The notes beneath the pieces are model-generated. The model ran no database searches and was not told where the DNA came from. It worked only from the letters and a program-made list of their open reading frames with translations. Of a stretch of DNA of 64,000 bases, positions 10,196 to 22,820 are shown one piece after another. A program made the position numbers and the translations under genes. Position 1 is the stretch's first letter. Every line of letters starts with the position of its first letter. Source of the DNA: Helicostylum pulchrum (taxonomy: Eukaryota; Mucoromycota; Mucoromycetes; Mucorales; Mucoraceae); NCBI GenBank assembly GCA_025677825.1, contig JAIXMO010000070.1, positions 1 through 64,000 of the forward strand, given 5' to 3'.

Positions 10196-13100
10196 CTATT
10201 CTCTTTTTGACCAACCACACTCAGCCTTTGGGTCCTTAACTATATCAACAAGAGGAAAGTAATGGTTTACCATCTTTACAGAAAGCATGATGGGAACATT
10301 ATCAAAACTAACACAACGAACACGAACATAAGTATTATCTTCAACATCCTTTACGGCTGCAACTAAATCGTCTAATGTAACAACTTGTTTGGAGTTGATA
10401 TGAGTGATCCACATGGTAGGTACGAGACCGTACATATAAGCAGGTGACCCCTTGGATCGAGCCGAGATATAGATCTGAGAAGGGAGTGTCTTACTCTGTT
10501 GAAGAACAGCCTTATGAGGTTCTACATTATAAAAATAAAAATCAGTAAAAATAAAAAAGGCTATATTTAGCTGTACAAAAAAAAAACTTACCATGTAGTG
10601 CTGCACCAGCCCAAAATACGACACGACTAGTACCATCACCAGAAACAGGGCTAGTCTTTACCTTTACTGTCATTTCTTTTTTAGCACGCAAGATGGTCAT
10701 TTCAATTTCTTCAGCTTCATACTGTACATCCATTTCATACATTCTAGTAATGACCTTTCCATTTACAGATAAAACCAAATCTAATTCTTTAAGTACTTTT
10801 GAACTTTCACAAGCAGCTTCAGTCCTTCTGATCATAAACAATTGATGCTTGGCAGGATTGGCTTTTTCTACTTTACTGATCCATTCATCCGATAAACCCA
10901 TAGCAGCAGCTTGTGCCATTTGAACAGGCATCAATTCAGCATTGATACTACGAAGAGCAACATGTTCTTCTCCCTTATTTAATCGATCCAATACAGATCG
11001 AATGGTAGAGATATGAATACCAAGATGGTACTCATTATCGTGACCATTCATGTTACGCTCTCCCAAAAAGTTCATCCACAAACCTTGAACGAGACCATCT
11101 GCATCTGCTAAAATACCTGATGAACATTGAAGTGCTAAAGGTGTATCAAGTGTGATGGCGTCCATATTAATACTACGGAAACGAGGAGTCTAAAATAAAA
11201 AAAACAGTGAGTACTTTCGGAAATGAAATGAAATTTGGAAATGGTTGTTCCACAAAAAAAACACACTTACTCCATTATGCGGAATTGTAACACAAGTAAC
11301 ATCAGTTACAACTGTGTTTAAACAAACAGGACGTTGGTTATGGTTATGCGCAACCAATGTAACTTTGTGACCTTGTGATAATGTTTTATCACTGAAAGGT
11401 GCACTCATAACATCCGTATCACCTAAAAGTTTGGGATCATACTGTACTATGGCAAAATTATGCGTAGGATGCAAAAACTAAAAAATAAAATATTAGTTAA
11501 AAATTCCAGTTAGCAAGTAAATAGGATTTTTCTTTCTTTACCAAAACTTTTGCGGGAATGACAAGTGAATCAGCAACATTTAAAGTCAAATCACCCATTG
11601 AAGTAGGAACAATACTACGACTAACGACCACAAAACCCTTTTCCTTATCTACAATTACACCAGCACCTTGTTTACGACTACGAGGGAAACCATCAAGACG
11701 ACAGGGCATATAGAAATTAACCTTGACTAAACAACGAATCAAGTCCTTTGCAGGACCTAAACTGTCATCTAATGTAATGAAATGTTTTGTAGAAGGTTTA
11801 AGTGGTGTAGGAGGTAAAGGATCACCAAGGTCTGTATAATTCCATAATCCATTTGTATCATCACGTACTGCTAATCTAAATGATGACCAATGTCTTTCGG
11901 CCTGAACAACGGCAACCAAGATTGTATGAGTATCAGCAATTGAATAATAAACAACTGGTACACGAGCACGATCAGGAATTGTTTTCATCACTTCAATAAA
12001 AGTACTCAAATTTGGTGTGTCTTTATCATCAACAGATTTAATAATCCAACCATTGTCTGGTCCATCTAAACGGAACACTAAGAAAAAAATTGATCTGTAA
12101 GTAAAGGATTTTTTATATTGCAACAGTAAAATTTAACTTACTTCCAGATGGTTCAGCTACGTAAACACCTCTACAAGGTACACAATAAGCCCTAGCTAAT
12201 TGATATGAAACTTCATTTAATTTGGATCCACCAATTTCTACAAAACGATCAGGAGTACTATGCATATTCTTACTTAGTATAAAATACGTTTGCAGTTTTT
12301 AATATGTTAATAACTTACATTGCATGAAGGTCTCCAACAGTAATAGTTAATTCCATTTGTTTTCCACCTCTTTCAATGATAACAACAATATCTTTTCCAA
12401 CATTAGAATCCAACATGGACTCAAAAGGTACAAATTTTGTAATATAATCTCCATTAATAGTTAATAAGATATCACCTTCTTCTAATTTCTTATGGGCTGG
12501 TCCTTCAGGTAACACAGTTTCAGCAACCAAGAGACCAATTTCATCAGGATATAATTTACGTAAAGTATCTTCTGTCTCTGGATTTAAACCCAGTCTACGT
12601 GCTTCATCAAAGGGACGATAAGTGAATTGTGCTTGGATATCTCCTCTAGGAACTGGTTCTCCTCTTTGAATAAATTCTAATGCACGCTTAATTCTATCTA
12701 AAGGTAAAAAGAAATCTGTGGCTGCTTTGGTATGACCACCAGCTTGAAGTGCCACTGCATTACCGTCAATATCAATTACAGGCGAACCCGAACTTCCTCC
12801 ACTTGTACTGGAGGCAGCTTGTCTAAAAAAATAATTGTGCGTGAGTAATAAGGTAAAAAAAAAGAACCAATTGAGTATGAATGTTTACAAGTAAAACGTA
12901 TTGAAATCATTATAAGTCAAATCTCCATATTCTGGTGTATTACGATCTAAACGAGAAATAGAACCTGCTAAAATACTAAGCTTCTCTCCTGCATCGTTAC
13001 TGTATATGACAGTTAGTACAAAAAAAAAATCTTTTTTTTCTTTCCTTTTCTTTACCCTACAACACGAATGTCAAGACCAACTTTTGCTAATTCAGGGTGA

Positions 13101-13728
13101 AGTTCAACTTGAGACATTGGCATATACTTGATCTTTTCTGGGTTAAACCTAATTATAAAAAATAAGTAACTCAGCATTTTATTATGTATTATGTACTTAC
13201 TTTAAGAAACCAAAATCGTGAACAGGATCACGGTAAATAGGATAAACGTCTACTTCTTCGTGATCATGACAAATAGCTTCACCAACAAAAGGACCAGCAC
13301 AAGCTACATGTCTGTTTGTTAAAATGATACCTCTTTTAGCATCAACGATAAAGCCAGAGGCTTCTGAAGTTTCAGGCCCTACATTTACAAAATTTTTTTA
13401 GTGCCATTTCTTTTTATTCTTGATTTTTTTTTAATATACCTTCAGTATCAAATGCAGCAACTTGACTAAAACGAATAGAAACAATAGCCTTAACAACATT
13501 ATTAATAGTTGCTTGCCATTTGGAAGGCTTTAAATCAGAATCGATTGGAAGAACATCTGCCATTTGAATATCTTCAGTCAACGCGTCTTCGTCTTCCAAA
13601 GGATCTATCTTTCTACGCTTTGCAGGGTAGGTAGAAGTAGTAGAAGCAGGTGAATCTCCTCCTTCAAAGTTATGATCTTTAGGAAGCAAAGGTAAGGATT
13701 GTTTATCGGGTGTCAATGGTGTACTCAT
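10196..13728 (-). CDS. Nma111/HtrA-like nuclear serine protease
   Basis: Homologue of yeast Nma111, a large nuclear HtrA-family serine protease linked to apoptosis-like death and lipid homeostasis. It has two tandem protease-PDZ halves. The first half keeps the triad: His in [12 protein letters not shown], Asp in HDFGFLKF and Ser in [12 protein letters not shown]. The second half is degenerate ([14 protein letters not shown] at the serine loop), as known for the family. PDZ-like segments include [12 protein letters not shown]. The N-terminus carries an AKRRKIDP nuclear-localisation-like cluster. About ten exons with short introns; the start MSTPLTPDK is the first ATG and the C-terminus is ECGWSKRE. 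Only about 160 bp separate it from the divergent histone deacetylase start. Confidence 0.93.
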
Positions 13729-13890
13729 TATTTGTAAGCAAAGAAGAAAGAAAGACGTTGAAGAAGGAAAAAAAGGCGTAGCTTTCTTTGTAACTTGTGA
13801 AGAAACCAGTCACAAAAAGTATACCAGACATTATTTTTCAACTTCCTCTCTTTTTTTTTACAATTATTGTTCTTTGATAGAGTATTTACA
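13729..13890. promoter_or_regulatory. Short bidirectional promoter Nma111 / HDAC
   Basis: 162 bp between two divergent start codons must hold both 5' leaders and core promoters. No clear TATA box; pyrimidine/A tracts flank both sides. Confidence 0.45.
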
Positions 13891-16346
13891 ATGAAAAGAA
13901 CGAGCGAAAAAGAAAGCTCACCTTCTTTTAAAAAAACCAAAACAGAACATGGAGAATCAAGTCAGCCGACATTAGTTTTGCCTACAAAGAGTATTTATGA
14001 AAATAGAGAACCAAAGAAGAATTTGATTGCAAGTATGATTAAACCCAAACCTGTTCCTGAACCCATTGTATTGTCTTCTGATGATGAGGACGATATAATC
14101 ATGCAGAAGAACGTACTTGCTGAAAGTTTAAACGACACAAAAACAAACGCGATCTCAACTAGTCAAAAGGAGGATATTACCATACCAAAAGTGGATGAAA
14201 CGAAATTAAATATATTAAATGCTGCTGCTGGAAGAGCTTCTGTTACTCCTATACCCGAGACTGTTGCTTCTGCTATGGATATATCAAATTTAGATGATGA
14301 TGAAGACGGTAATGACGCGTCTGTAGATGTCAATGCCTCTTCACCACCTGCCACCACTTCCTTTGTCGATGATATGTCAGAAGTAGATGAGCTTCGTTCT
14401 GACACTGAAATAGATGAAGTGGATGAATCAGAAAAAGATAAAAAGGTAGATGAAACAGAAGAAGAGAAAAAAGTAGATGGAGTGGCACAGGTTACTTCTA
14501 GTACCTCAGCTATAAATAATGACGAAAATAAGGATGCTATGGAAGTCAGTGACGATAATATGGAAGTCAGTGAAGATAATATAAAAATCAGTAGTGATAT
14601 CACGGAGAACACTAAAAAAACTGAAGAAAGTGAGACCGTAGAAGTCATCACCAAGGCTATGGAAATCAGTGACAACGCTACAAAAATTAATGCCGTAGAA
14701 ACTATTTCGGTACGAGACGAAAATGATATTGTGGATATTGAAAGTATGGATGTTAGTGACGACAATATGGAAACTAGCGAGGGAAATATAGAACCCGACA
14801 ATAAGGTAGAACATGTCAATAATACTAGCGTACGTATAGCTACTACTTCCGGTAACCGCCCAGTAAGAGAACACGCAAGCAAGGTTAAAACATATAACGA
14901 TATTGCCAACTCAATTGACCCAACCAAATTAAACTATGTATCATCTGATTCTGATGACGATTCAAAGCCACCTACCATCATTTTAGCTAGAAAACCAACA
15001 AAACCAAGAGCTAGCCCAACTAAAACAATGCGCCCTGGTGTTATTTTATCTAAATTTACCAAAGAATTAACATCCAGAAGACGATTAAAAACTGGATTTG
15101 TTTATGATACCGCCATGTCATATCACGCTACACCAAACCCAATGGAAATTCATCCCGAAGACCCTCGTCGTATATTCAAAATCTTTAATATATTGGAACA
15201 GCATGGATTATTACGAGAATGTGAACGTATTGCTAGTAGACGTGCTACAAAACAAGAAATTTTGTTGGTACATAATATCATTCATTATAGAAAATTACGC
15301 GATACTGCAGGTTGGTTCCTCCTCTCTCTTTATTTTAATACCAGAAAAAGTATATCAAGTTCAAATTTTTATTTTATCTACTAGATTTAAAAAAGCGTTC
15401 GGATTATATGGCTATGGAAAACGATTACGATTCCATTTATCTTAATAGTAATTCGTTCGAGTCAGCTTTATATGCTGTAGGAAGCTTAATTAATTTAATG
15501 GAAGCCGTGATTAATGATACGGTTAAAAATGCTTTTGCCATTATTCGTCCTCCGGGACATCACGCAGAGGCTGATATGCCGATGGGCTTTTGTTTATTCA
15601 ATAATGTAGCCGTTGCAACTAGAAGCTGCCAAAAAAAATTAGGTGTGAAAAAAGTACTTATTGTCGATTGGTAAGCTAAATAAAAAAAACATACCCTTTT
15701 TTTTTACTAATTATATTAAAAAGGGATGTTCACTTTGGTAATGGTACACAGGTTATTTTTTCTGAGGATCCTGACGTACTATATGTATCTCTTCATAGAT
15801 TTGAAGATGCTTTGTTTTATCCTAGTGATAATAAAGGTAGCGCATCATATACTGGTTATGGAAAAGGCGTAGGAAAAACAGTAAATGTTCCTTGGCCTTG
15901 TCCTGGTATGACTGATGCGGACTATATTTATGCTTTCCGAGAAGTGATTATGCCTATTGCTATGGAATATAATCCTGATGTTGTAGTTGGTAAGATATTG
16001 TATTATTTTTTTTGAAAGTGTTATTGACATCAATATAGTTTCTGCTGGCTTTGATGCTGCTATTAATGATCCTATCGGTAAATGTAACGTAACTCCCGCT
16101 GGTTATGGGCAAATGACACATATGTTGAAGAGTATTGCCCGTGGAAAATTAGTAATTGCTTTAGAAGGTGGCTATGATCTCAATTCAATCGCAGTATCGG
16201 CTTTAGCTTGTATGAATGTATTACTAGGTGATTCTCCTGAACCTATTGATCCTAACCTTAAACCAAAGAAAGAATGTATTGAAACAATTATTCAAGTAAA
16301 GAAAGTACAACAAAAATATTGGAATTGTTTATCAGAAGTGTATTAG
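13891..16346 (+). CDS. Class II (Hda1/Clr3-type) histone deacetylase
   Basis: Zinc-dependent lysine deacetylase. About 370 N-terminal residues are acidic and Ser-rich with repeats of the M-E-V/I-S-D/E-D-N type, ahead of the catalytic domain beginning TGFVYDTAMSYH. Exons: 13891-15310, 15385-15670, 15724-15989, 16039-16346. Class II motifs: RPPGHHAEADMPMGFCLFNN, DWDVHFGNGTQ, SAGFDAA and LEGGYDL with the catalytic Tyr. Zinc ligands Asp and His of DWDVH and Asp of GFD are present. Oddity: the second His of the usual DVHHGNGT is Phe (TTT at 15734-15736). It ends at LSEVY without the Arb2-like C-terminal domain of yeast Hda1. The first intron donor GTTGGT is weak, but the frame rejoins correctly. 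Confidence 0.92.
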
Positions 16347-16384
16347 AAAAATGGCGTAATTTTTATTTGTAAATAAAATGCATT

Positions 16385-17857
16385 TTAATTCTTTTTAAAG
16401 AAACTAAATAAACTGGTTTGTGCAGCGGATTTGGTATTACCGGCAGCTTTTTTGGATGTACTTTTACCATTAGCAGCAGGCTTAGGTTTCGGTTTAGCAG
16501 TATCAGAAGGAGTAGGAGTAGGAGTAGGAGTATGCTTTGGTAATTCACTATCGCTAAATTCTTCCCATTCCCATACTTCTTCAGTTACTACAAAACAAAA
16601 AACAAAAAAATAGAAATTAATACATTTTAAATACCAAGAACATACACATATAAATTACCTAAAAAGCCGCGAGCATTTTTCGTGGTTTTCTTTCTGAGTA
16701 CCTTTCTTTTAGATTTACCAGGTGTTGAATATGCAGGTGGCGGTGGACTATCATCGACCTCTTTTGTTTCTTCCTTTACTACTGGTTCTACATCCATCAT
16801 ATCATCATCTTTCTCGATTTCTATAATATCAGGTTCCTGAGGTTGCTCTGGCTGAGGTTCTTCTTCATCATCCTCATCTTCCTCGTCTGTGAAAATATCT
16901 TCTGGTTTGATTGAAGTCTTTGCCAGTCTCATTTCTATATCATCTAACAGTTAAACTTTTTCATTAGTAAAAATACATAAGTACTTGATTATATATATTT
17001 TTTACTTTACCTTCGTCACTCTTCTTTTTCATTTGGCTCAGTACACTAGATTTAGGTTTAGATACAGGTTTGGAAGCAGGCTTAGTTTGCTTTGGTTCGA
17101 GGCTTTCGACAGCCTGTTTTTTACTGGTAGTAGGACCGAAAGATAAAGTACCCTTTCTCTTGGCAGCAGGCTTTGTAGGGGTGATAGGCTTAGCAGGTTC
17201 AACTCTTTGAACTGCAGGTGTTACAGGTTTCTTTACTTCAACATGTCGCGAAGCTTTAGGGGGCTTGATAGTAACACTGTCATTCTTCAAGATACCACTT
17301 TTGACACGATCCTCCAATGTCAGCTTGGGGATATTCTTACAGGCAGGATACAATAACGAAAAATCGCAGCAATCAAATGGCGTTACACTATAAACATGAA
17401 TACCTGTTATTTGCTTATACGACTTTTTGGTTTCTAAATAGGATAAAAATCAATTAGTTTTTTTTTTATAGCCAAAGGGGAGTTTACGATAGTACCTTCT
17501 ACATCAGAAGCCTTTACAAGCTTAATCGTGAATTGGTCGTTACTGAGTGTTTGACCAGTTATACAATAAGTCGCGTACGCTGTGGATTCATTCTCTTGAG
17601 AGAATTCAAATAAAGCTCTAAAACAATATTTACATTAGTTGTCCTGAATTGTACTTTTTGTTGTTGTTGTTGTTGCAGTTCTTACTGTTTAGCGGTATTG
17701 ACGTGAATTCCTAACGATCTCGCCAATGCTTTATATGTAACCTATTAAAGGTACCTTTTTTAGAATGATCTTTTAAATGGTCTTAGTTTCTATGAGAACT
17801 TACAGGTCGGTTTTCTTGAACTACTGCGACGTTTAAATAATCTTTATAGTCACTCAT
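16385..17857 (-). CDS. DNA polymerase delta subunit 3 (POLD3/Cdc27/Pol32-like)
   Basis: Non-catalytic subunit of DNA polymerase delta (also shared with Pol zeta), tying the polymerase to PCNA in replication and break-induced repair. The N-terminal winged-helix region matches the family (VTYKALARSLGIHVNTAKQ; human VTYKWLSYTLGVHVNQAKQ), with TGIHVYSV and CKNIPKL further on. The middle is a long Lys/Pro/Thr and acidic linker (FTDEEDEDDEEE). The extreme C-terminus is a canonical PIP box, QTSLFSFF, followed by KKN. About six exons. It overlaps nothing and lies convergent to the HDAC, 38 bp from its stop. Confidence 0.9.
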
Positions 17858-18136
17858 TTGACGAAATAGTTACAAAAAAAAAAGGAAAAAAAAATATTGT
17901 TTGCACAAAACGTTACTGGGTATTTATTCCAAGTGATTAAAGTTAGTCACAAGCCTAGCTTTCTTCCAATGGACATTGATCCTCATATAACAAAAGATAT
18001 CTCCCACAAGAGGAAGAAGATATAATTAATCAAGAGGTTTAGGTGTTAGTTTACGTCAAAAAGTTATAGTGAACTCATTGAGTGCAATGGGTAGTAAAGA
18101 GGTAGTAGGTTTTAGATCAAAAGTGTGTCTTTTTAA

Positions 18137-19697
18137 TTAAATTTTAGATTCAAGTTTAAACCCGTCTTCTTCTCTTGACAGTTCATCATCCGACCAAGGG
18201 TTTAATTCGTACTGTTGTTCCTGTCGATTATCATCTTGATCCATCGCTTCATCAAAGTTACTAGTATTAGGCATATTATCTTCTTCAGTTCGAATACACG
18301 CAAACATATTCTCTGCCTTTTTCTGTTTCAATTGATCGCCTTCAACAACCACAAATGATTTTTGACGTTGGCGATTATTCCATAACAGACAAGATTGTAC
18401 AGATGAAAACCAATCGTTGCTAGCATCGCATGAAGAATAAGTCTTTACGGGGTATGGTGATACTGTAATCTTAATATGGTCTCCCTCTGTATATATATAT
18501 ATATTAAATATATATACATATATAAAAATGTTATCATATATACTACTTACGTTTTAATTCAATCCTATTTCTTCCATCAAATCTACAATAAGAAACGTGT
18601 CGAGATCCAAAAGGTACAAAAATTCGAATAGATATCGAGCTAGGTAAAAGCATAGGTCTAAAACTTAAGGTATGTGGACAAATGGGGGTAACTAGCGTAC
18701 ACTGCATATCCGGATGTGTTAACGTACCACCAGCAGACAACGAATATGCTGTAGACCCAGTAGCCGTGGCAATACATAGTCCATCTGCTTGCACTGTTGT
18801 TAAATGCCTTTCATCTCCAAACAATTCAAGCATAGACATATTAGAGCTAGGTCCACGATCCACAATAATCTCATTCAAGACATGAAATGTTTGTGCAGGT
18901 ACAGTAGAGTAACATGTAATCTTTTCATCTAGTGAACTTTCATCTTTTACGTACTTTTTAGCCGATTGCTTAAACGCTTTACGCATCCACGCAGTTTCCA
19001 TTAATTCCCATTTATGAAGGTTACTAGATTCAGCAGATGTTTGATTCGTCTTATCGTTTGATATAATGGATTGTTGTGTCCAAACTGTATTGTCCTGAGC
19101 TCCTCTCTTTGCCTTGGTCACACAGTATGGATCATGCTTATACCTGTACACAGTACAACTTAATCTCATACGATTTGCTGTGTTCTGAAGACGTCCATCA
19201 AACAAAGCTTCCAAGTCTTCGCGATAGGATGTAAATAAAAACGGTGCTAAAAATCCAAGCGAGCCTAAATGAAAAGGAATAATAGGTGGTATGTGCGACT
19301 GAAATAAAGTTGAAGTGAATAGAATGGTTCCGTCTCCTCCAAGCTATCTATGTGTATTAGTCTTGTATCATGTTAATAAAATAAAAAGTAAACTTACAGT
19401 TATGATCAAGTGAAATAACTCTGGATGCTCGTAACATAATTTTGGTGTCCAAAATTGAAGATTGGTTTCCCATACAACATTTTTTTGAATAAGAGATTGG
19501 TAATCAAATAAAGTCGAATGTTTTAAATGAGCATCGACATAAACAGTAAACGGATTAGCTTTGCCATATCTTTCAGTGAAAATTAGCCACTCAGCAAGTT
19601 GTTGTGTGAACGATACAAGTCTATTATCTCTGGCCTTTGTTATAACTAGAATGGTATTCTGGGCAGGATTCCAACCATTACTTTGTTCAGCAGCCAT
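18137..19697 (-). CDS. NAD kinase
   Basis: ATP-dependent NAD+ (or NADH) kinase making NADP(H). The glycine motif is LGGDGTILFTS, followed by LGSLGFLAPF, the NEIIVDRGPSS block and ADGLCIATATGSTAYSLSAGG with TPICPHTLSFRP. An insertion of about 70 polar residues lies between the YRYKHDPYCV segment and NEIIVDRG. The C-terminal tail is acidic (DQDDNRQEQQ) and Ser-rich. Three exons, the first ending at HLIIT (19398) and joining directly to LGGDGT. No clear mitochondrial presequence, so cytosolic by inference. Start MAAEQSNGW. Confidence 0.93.
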
Positions 19698-19754
19698 TTG
19701 CTGGTTTTTTTGTTTATTTTGAAAACTGTTTGTTTGTCCGATATAAATTACAAA

Positions 19755-19898
19755 ATGTCGCTCTCACAGGAACAAAATGTCGTCCTATCAGAAGTACGTT
19801 TTCGCTGCATTTGGAATAAAATGTTGTCTCTTAGTTTTTCTGAGAAAGCCTTTGATTACCCTTTTCTTATAATAATATCTATTGTGGTGATTTGGTAA
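19755..19898 (+). CDS. Possible small ORF, 47 residues
   Basis: An ATG in a favourable context (ACAAAATGTC) begins MSLSQEQNVVLSEV and ends with a hydrophobic segment (YPFLIIISIVVIW). It is divergent from the NAD kinase start with only 57 bp between them. A GTACGT donor-like site follows codon 13, so the reading after that may be intronic. I do not recognise it and cannot exclude chance. Confidence 0.2.
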   Translation: MSLSQEQNVVLSEVRFRCIWNKMLSLSFSEKAFDYPFLIIISIVVIW

Positions 19899-19981
19899 TA
19901 AATATAAACATAAAAAACTACCAATAAAATAAAAATGTAATTTTGCCTGTGCATTGTTTACTTGTCAAACTACTTATTTAT

Positions 19982-22001
19982 TTATAAGTATCGAGTAGAG
20001 TTATCTGCTGTATTGTTTGTATGATTTTCTGCTGTAAAAGATGTTGGTAATTCAGATAAATTTTTTTCAGGGGCAGTTAAGTTGGGCCGCTGATCTGGTG
20101 TTAATATAGTAATGGTGGTATGTCTTTGTGTAGACTCGACATCTTCGTTATCTTGAATGGCAGAGGCTTCGGATATATCGGTGTCGACGGAAATAGGGGG
20201 TGTATTTTTACGTCCTATTTTTGGTATACGAAGTACTCGGATGCCACCACTTTCGCTGGTACGTGTTAGGGTTCTTGTAGCAAATGTACCGATATAAAAC
20301 AGTGGGATGGTAATACCGTGCGTAATGACGGATGTGAGTACCATAAAGTAAATGATAGGCTTCAAGACTTCACGTGCATGAGCGTTTGGCCCATCGATTG
20401 GTAAACTCTCGAGAGCGATGGAATAATAAAAAATGGCACCGACACCGATGGGTCCAAACCATCCAGTAAAGACTGCTTCACGCCATGTTCGAACAGCCGG
20501 TATAAATTTATAAAGTGTTAATACAACAGGTAATCTTCTGAATAAAAGAACCAAAAGCGCCAAAACAAGAAGTCTCCAAAGGTCTATTTGTATACTGATA
20601 TCATGGAAAAGTGACCATGGCTGTATATGGTAAGTAGGGATTAGAATATTTAAAATGCAACAGCAAAAAAAGACAAAAAAAAACCTTACCATTGTTGCAC
20701 CAATATATACAAAAATGCTAAGATCTAATAGAATATCTACTACCTAAAAAGTAAAACGAAAAAGATGGTGTGTATTTTTTTTTATGACAAGTTAAGTTTT
20801 AGAAAAATATTTACCTCTATCATATGAGATTTTTCAGTCTCGATACGGAACCAGTCGTCCCAAGTAAATGAGTTACCAGCTACGAAACAAGCTAACAAGT
20901 CATCACTTTTGATCAAACCAATAGTACCCATAAGAAAAAGCTTATGAAAAAAAACAACAATTATGTTAGTATAAATTATTACATCTAAGCTAAATTTACT
21001 TACAGCTAGTGCAACCGAAAATACCAATATAGATTCTTTATCAATAAGTCTTCGTTGCTCAGATAATTGTAGTAATTTTCTAGCGACATAACCAGCAGCA
21101 AAGCCAATGATACAGGATAATATGACATTGTAACCCATAATCCAGTAAGCCCATTTACCAATAGCAGCACCTGTGCTATCCATTTGCAGTAAATAAACCG
21201 CTATAAATAAAAAGGGGTATCCAAGGCCATCATTGGCACCACTATTTACACCAGAAAATATATTAGTTTTTTTTTTTACATGACGTTTACAGTGTATATG
21301 TATACCTTTCGCAAGAAATAATTTGTCGAACATGAAGTGGTACATGCTTTTCAGCAAATTTACCGTGTACGATAGAGTTTGCTAAAACCTATTAAATATG
21401 ATATAGAAACTAATTAGGAAATATTTTCCAAATGGTATAATGCGTATGTAATATTTACAGGATCAGTAGGAGTGAAGCATGCGGCGATCATTAAAGCTTC
21501 CGTCTAGAAAATAATGTTAAATATACGCACAAGCAAAAAAAAAAAAAAGTAGCATACTACTTACAAAATTAAGTCCTGGAATAAGAACCCAAACAAACAA
21601 TCCACTGCTTAACCACATCCAAACCATGACTGGACCCAGTAAGACTAAAATTGATTTCAATTCTTTATACAAGTACTTCTTTGGTAGCGCTACGCCAGCA
21701 GCCATAACTTGAATTCCAATTACAATACGACTAAATTCTTTAGTGATTATAACTTCGTCTCCCCACTCACTAACATCAATAAAGTTTGCGCATAACGGGC
21801 CGAAGATAATACCGCATAAAATAGCCACAGCTAAAAAAATAAATAATATTTAATACATGTAGAAAATAAAAAAATCCAGAAAATAAAAAACTTACATGCT
21901 TCAGATAAATAAAGTTTCTCTTTGATCACAAGTGACGTTAAACCGTATAAAAGGATAAAACCTCCTATTATAGCAGCGACAATAGATACAGTGTCGGACA
22001 T
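19982..22001 (-). CDS. Nha1/Sod2-type Na+/H+ antiporter
   Basis: Fungal plasma-membrane alkali-cation/H+ antiporter (CPA1) exporting Na+ or K+ for pH and salt homeostasis. The start MSDTVSIVAAIIGG leads into LYLSEA, GIIFGPLCANF and GLFVWVLIPGLNF, which match yeast Nha1 blocks. The ND-containing ANDGLGYPFLF motif in the exchanger core and DKESILVFSVALAVS follow, then VAGNSFTWDDWF. About 12 membrane helices are expected from hydrophobicity. The last exon ends with a short cytosolic tail of about 100 residues (PKIGRKN, then a Thr/Ser-rich region to NSTRYL), shorter than the long tail of Nha1 and closer to Sod2. About eight exons. Confidence 0.92.
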
Positions 22002-22315
22002 GTATATGTGTTCTTATAAAAGAAAGTAAAAAAGTAGGTAAAAATATAAAAACAAAAAGAGGAAAACAAAAAAATGACTTTTTTATATAACTATTGTTAA
22101 CATTAATTCTATAATTGTAAATACATAGGAATAAAAAAAAAAGAGAGAAAGACGTTGTACATTACTGTATGACAGGGATCACGGACGCTGACAATTGATT
22201 TCTGATTCGCCTTTAAAAAAGTATATTATAAAATGAAAGATCTACAGAAAAAATAAAGGAAAAAAAAGAATACTTCTTATACTTCCATAAGGACCTTAAT
22301 AGCCCTTATTTTATA

Positions 22316-22347
<32 letters not shown>

Positions 22348-22820
22348 CAAACCTGTCACGAAGAGAATAATTTACCTTTTATAGTTACTGTTAAACCTTG
22401 GCGAAAATGGCGCTTTTTTTTTGGGCATTTTAAATTTTTTCTTGTAATGAATTGTTTGTGAGGAGGTGTCCAAATAACAATACGGAAAAAAATATATCCA
22501 AGAGTAAAATAAAATTCAGAAAACTGATAAAATGTACATAAAACACGAAAATTAAATAAACAAGAAAAGATGAAAAACTAGATTGGCTTGGGTCATCAAA
22601 AAGTTCCATTTGTGTGCGCGTGTGTGATTGAGTGTATAGCAGTCAGAATAAGTTTTAAATGAAAATTTGCTTTTTTTTTTATATATTAATATATAGTCAA
22701 TTGAGAGGTTTTTGGTTTGTGGTTTTTTTTTTTTTTTTTTAGAGTAAAAAAAAAAGAAAAAGGTTGTATATATCATGATGATAAGGAATATAGGTAACAT
22801 ATGGCTTCCCAGTTTTTTTA
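22002..22820. other. Spacer with long poly-T tract
   Basis: It includes a run of about 30 T at 22318-22347 and further poly-T near 22722-22740. It is the probable antiporter promoter and WW-protein 3' flank; no gene seen. Confidence 0.6.

Noticed and set aside
14163..14927. Minus-strand ORF of 254 residues in the HDAC gene
   Set aside because: It mirrors the repetitive acidic N-terminus of the HDAC in antisense; low-complexity Ser/Ile composition, no homology.
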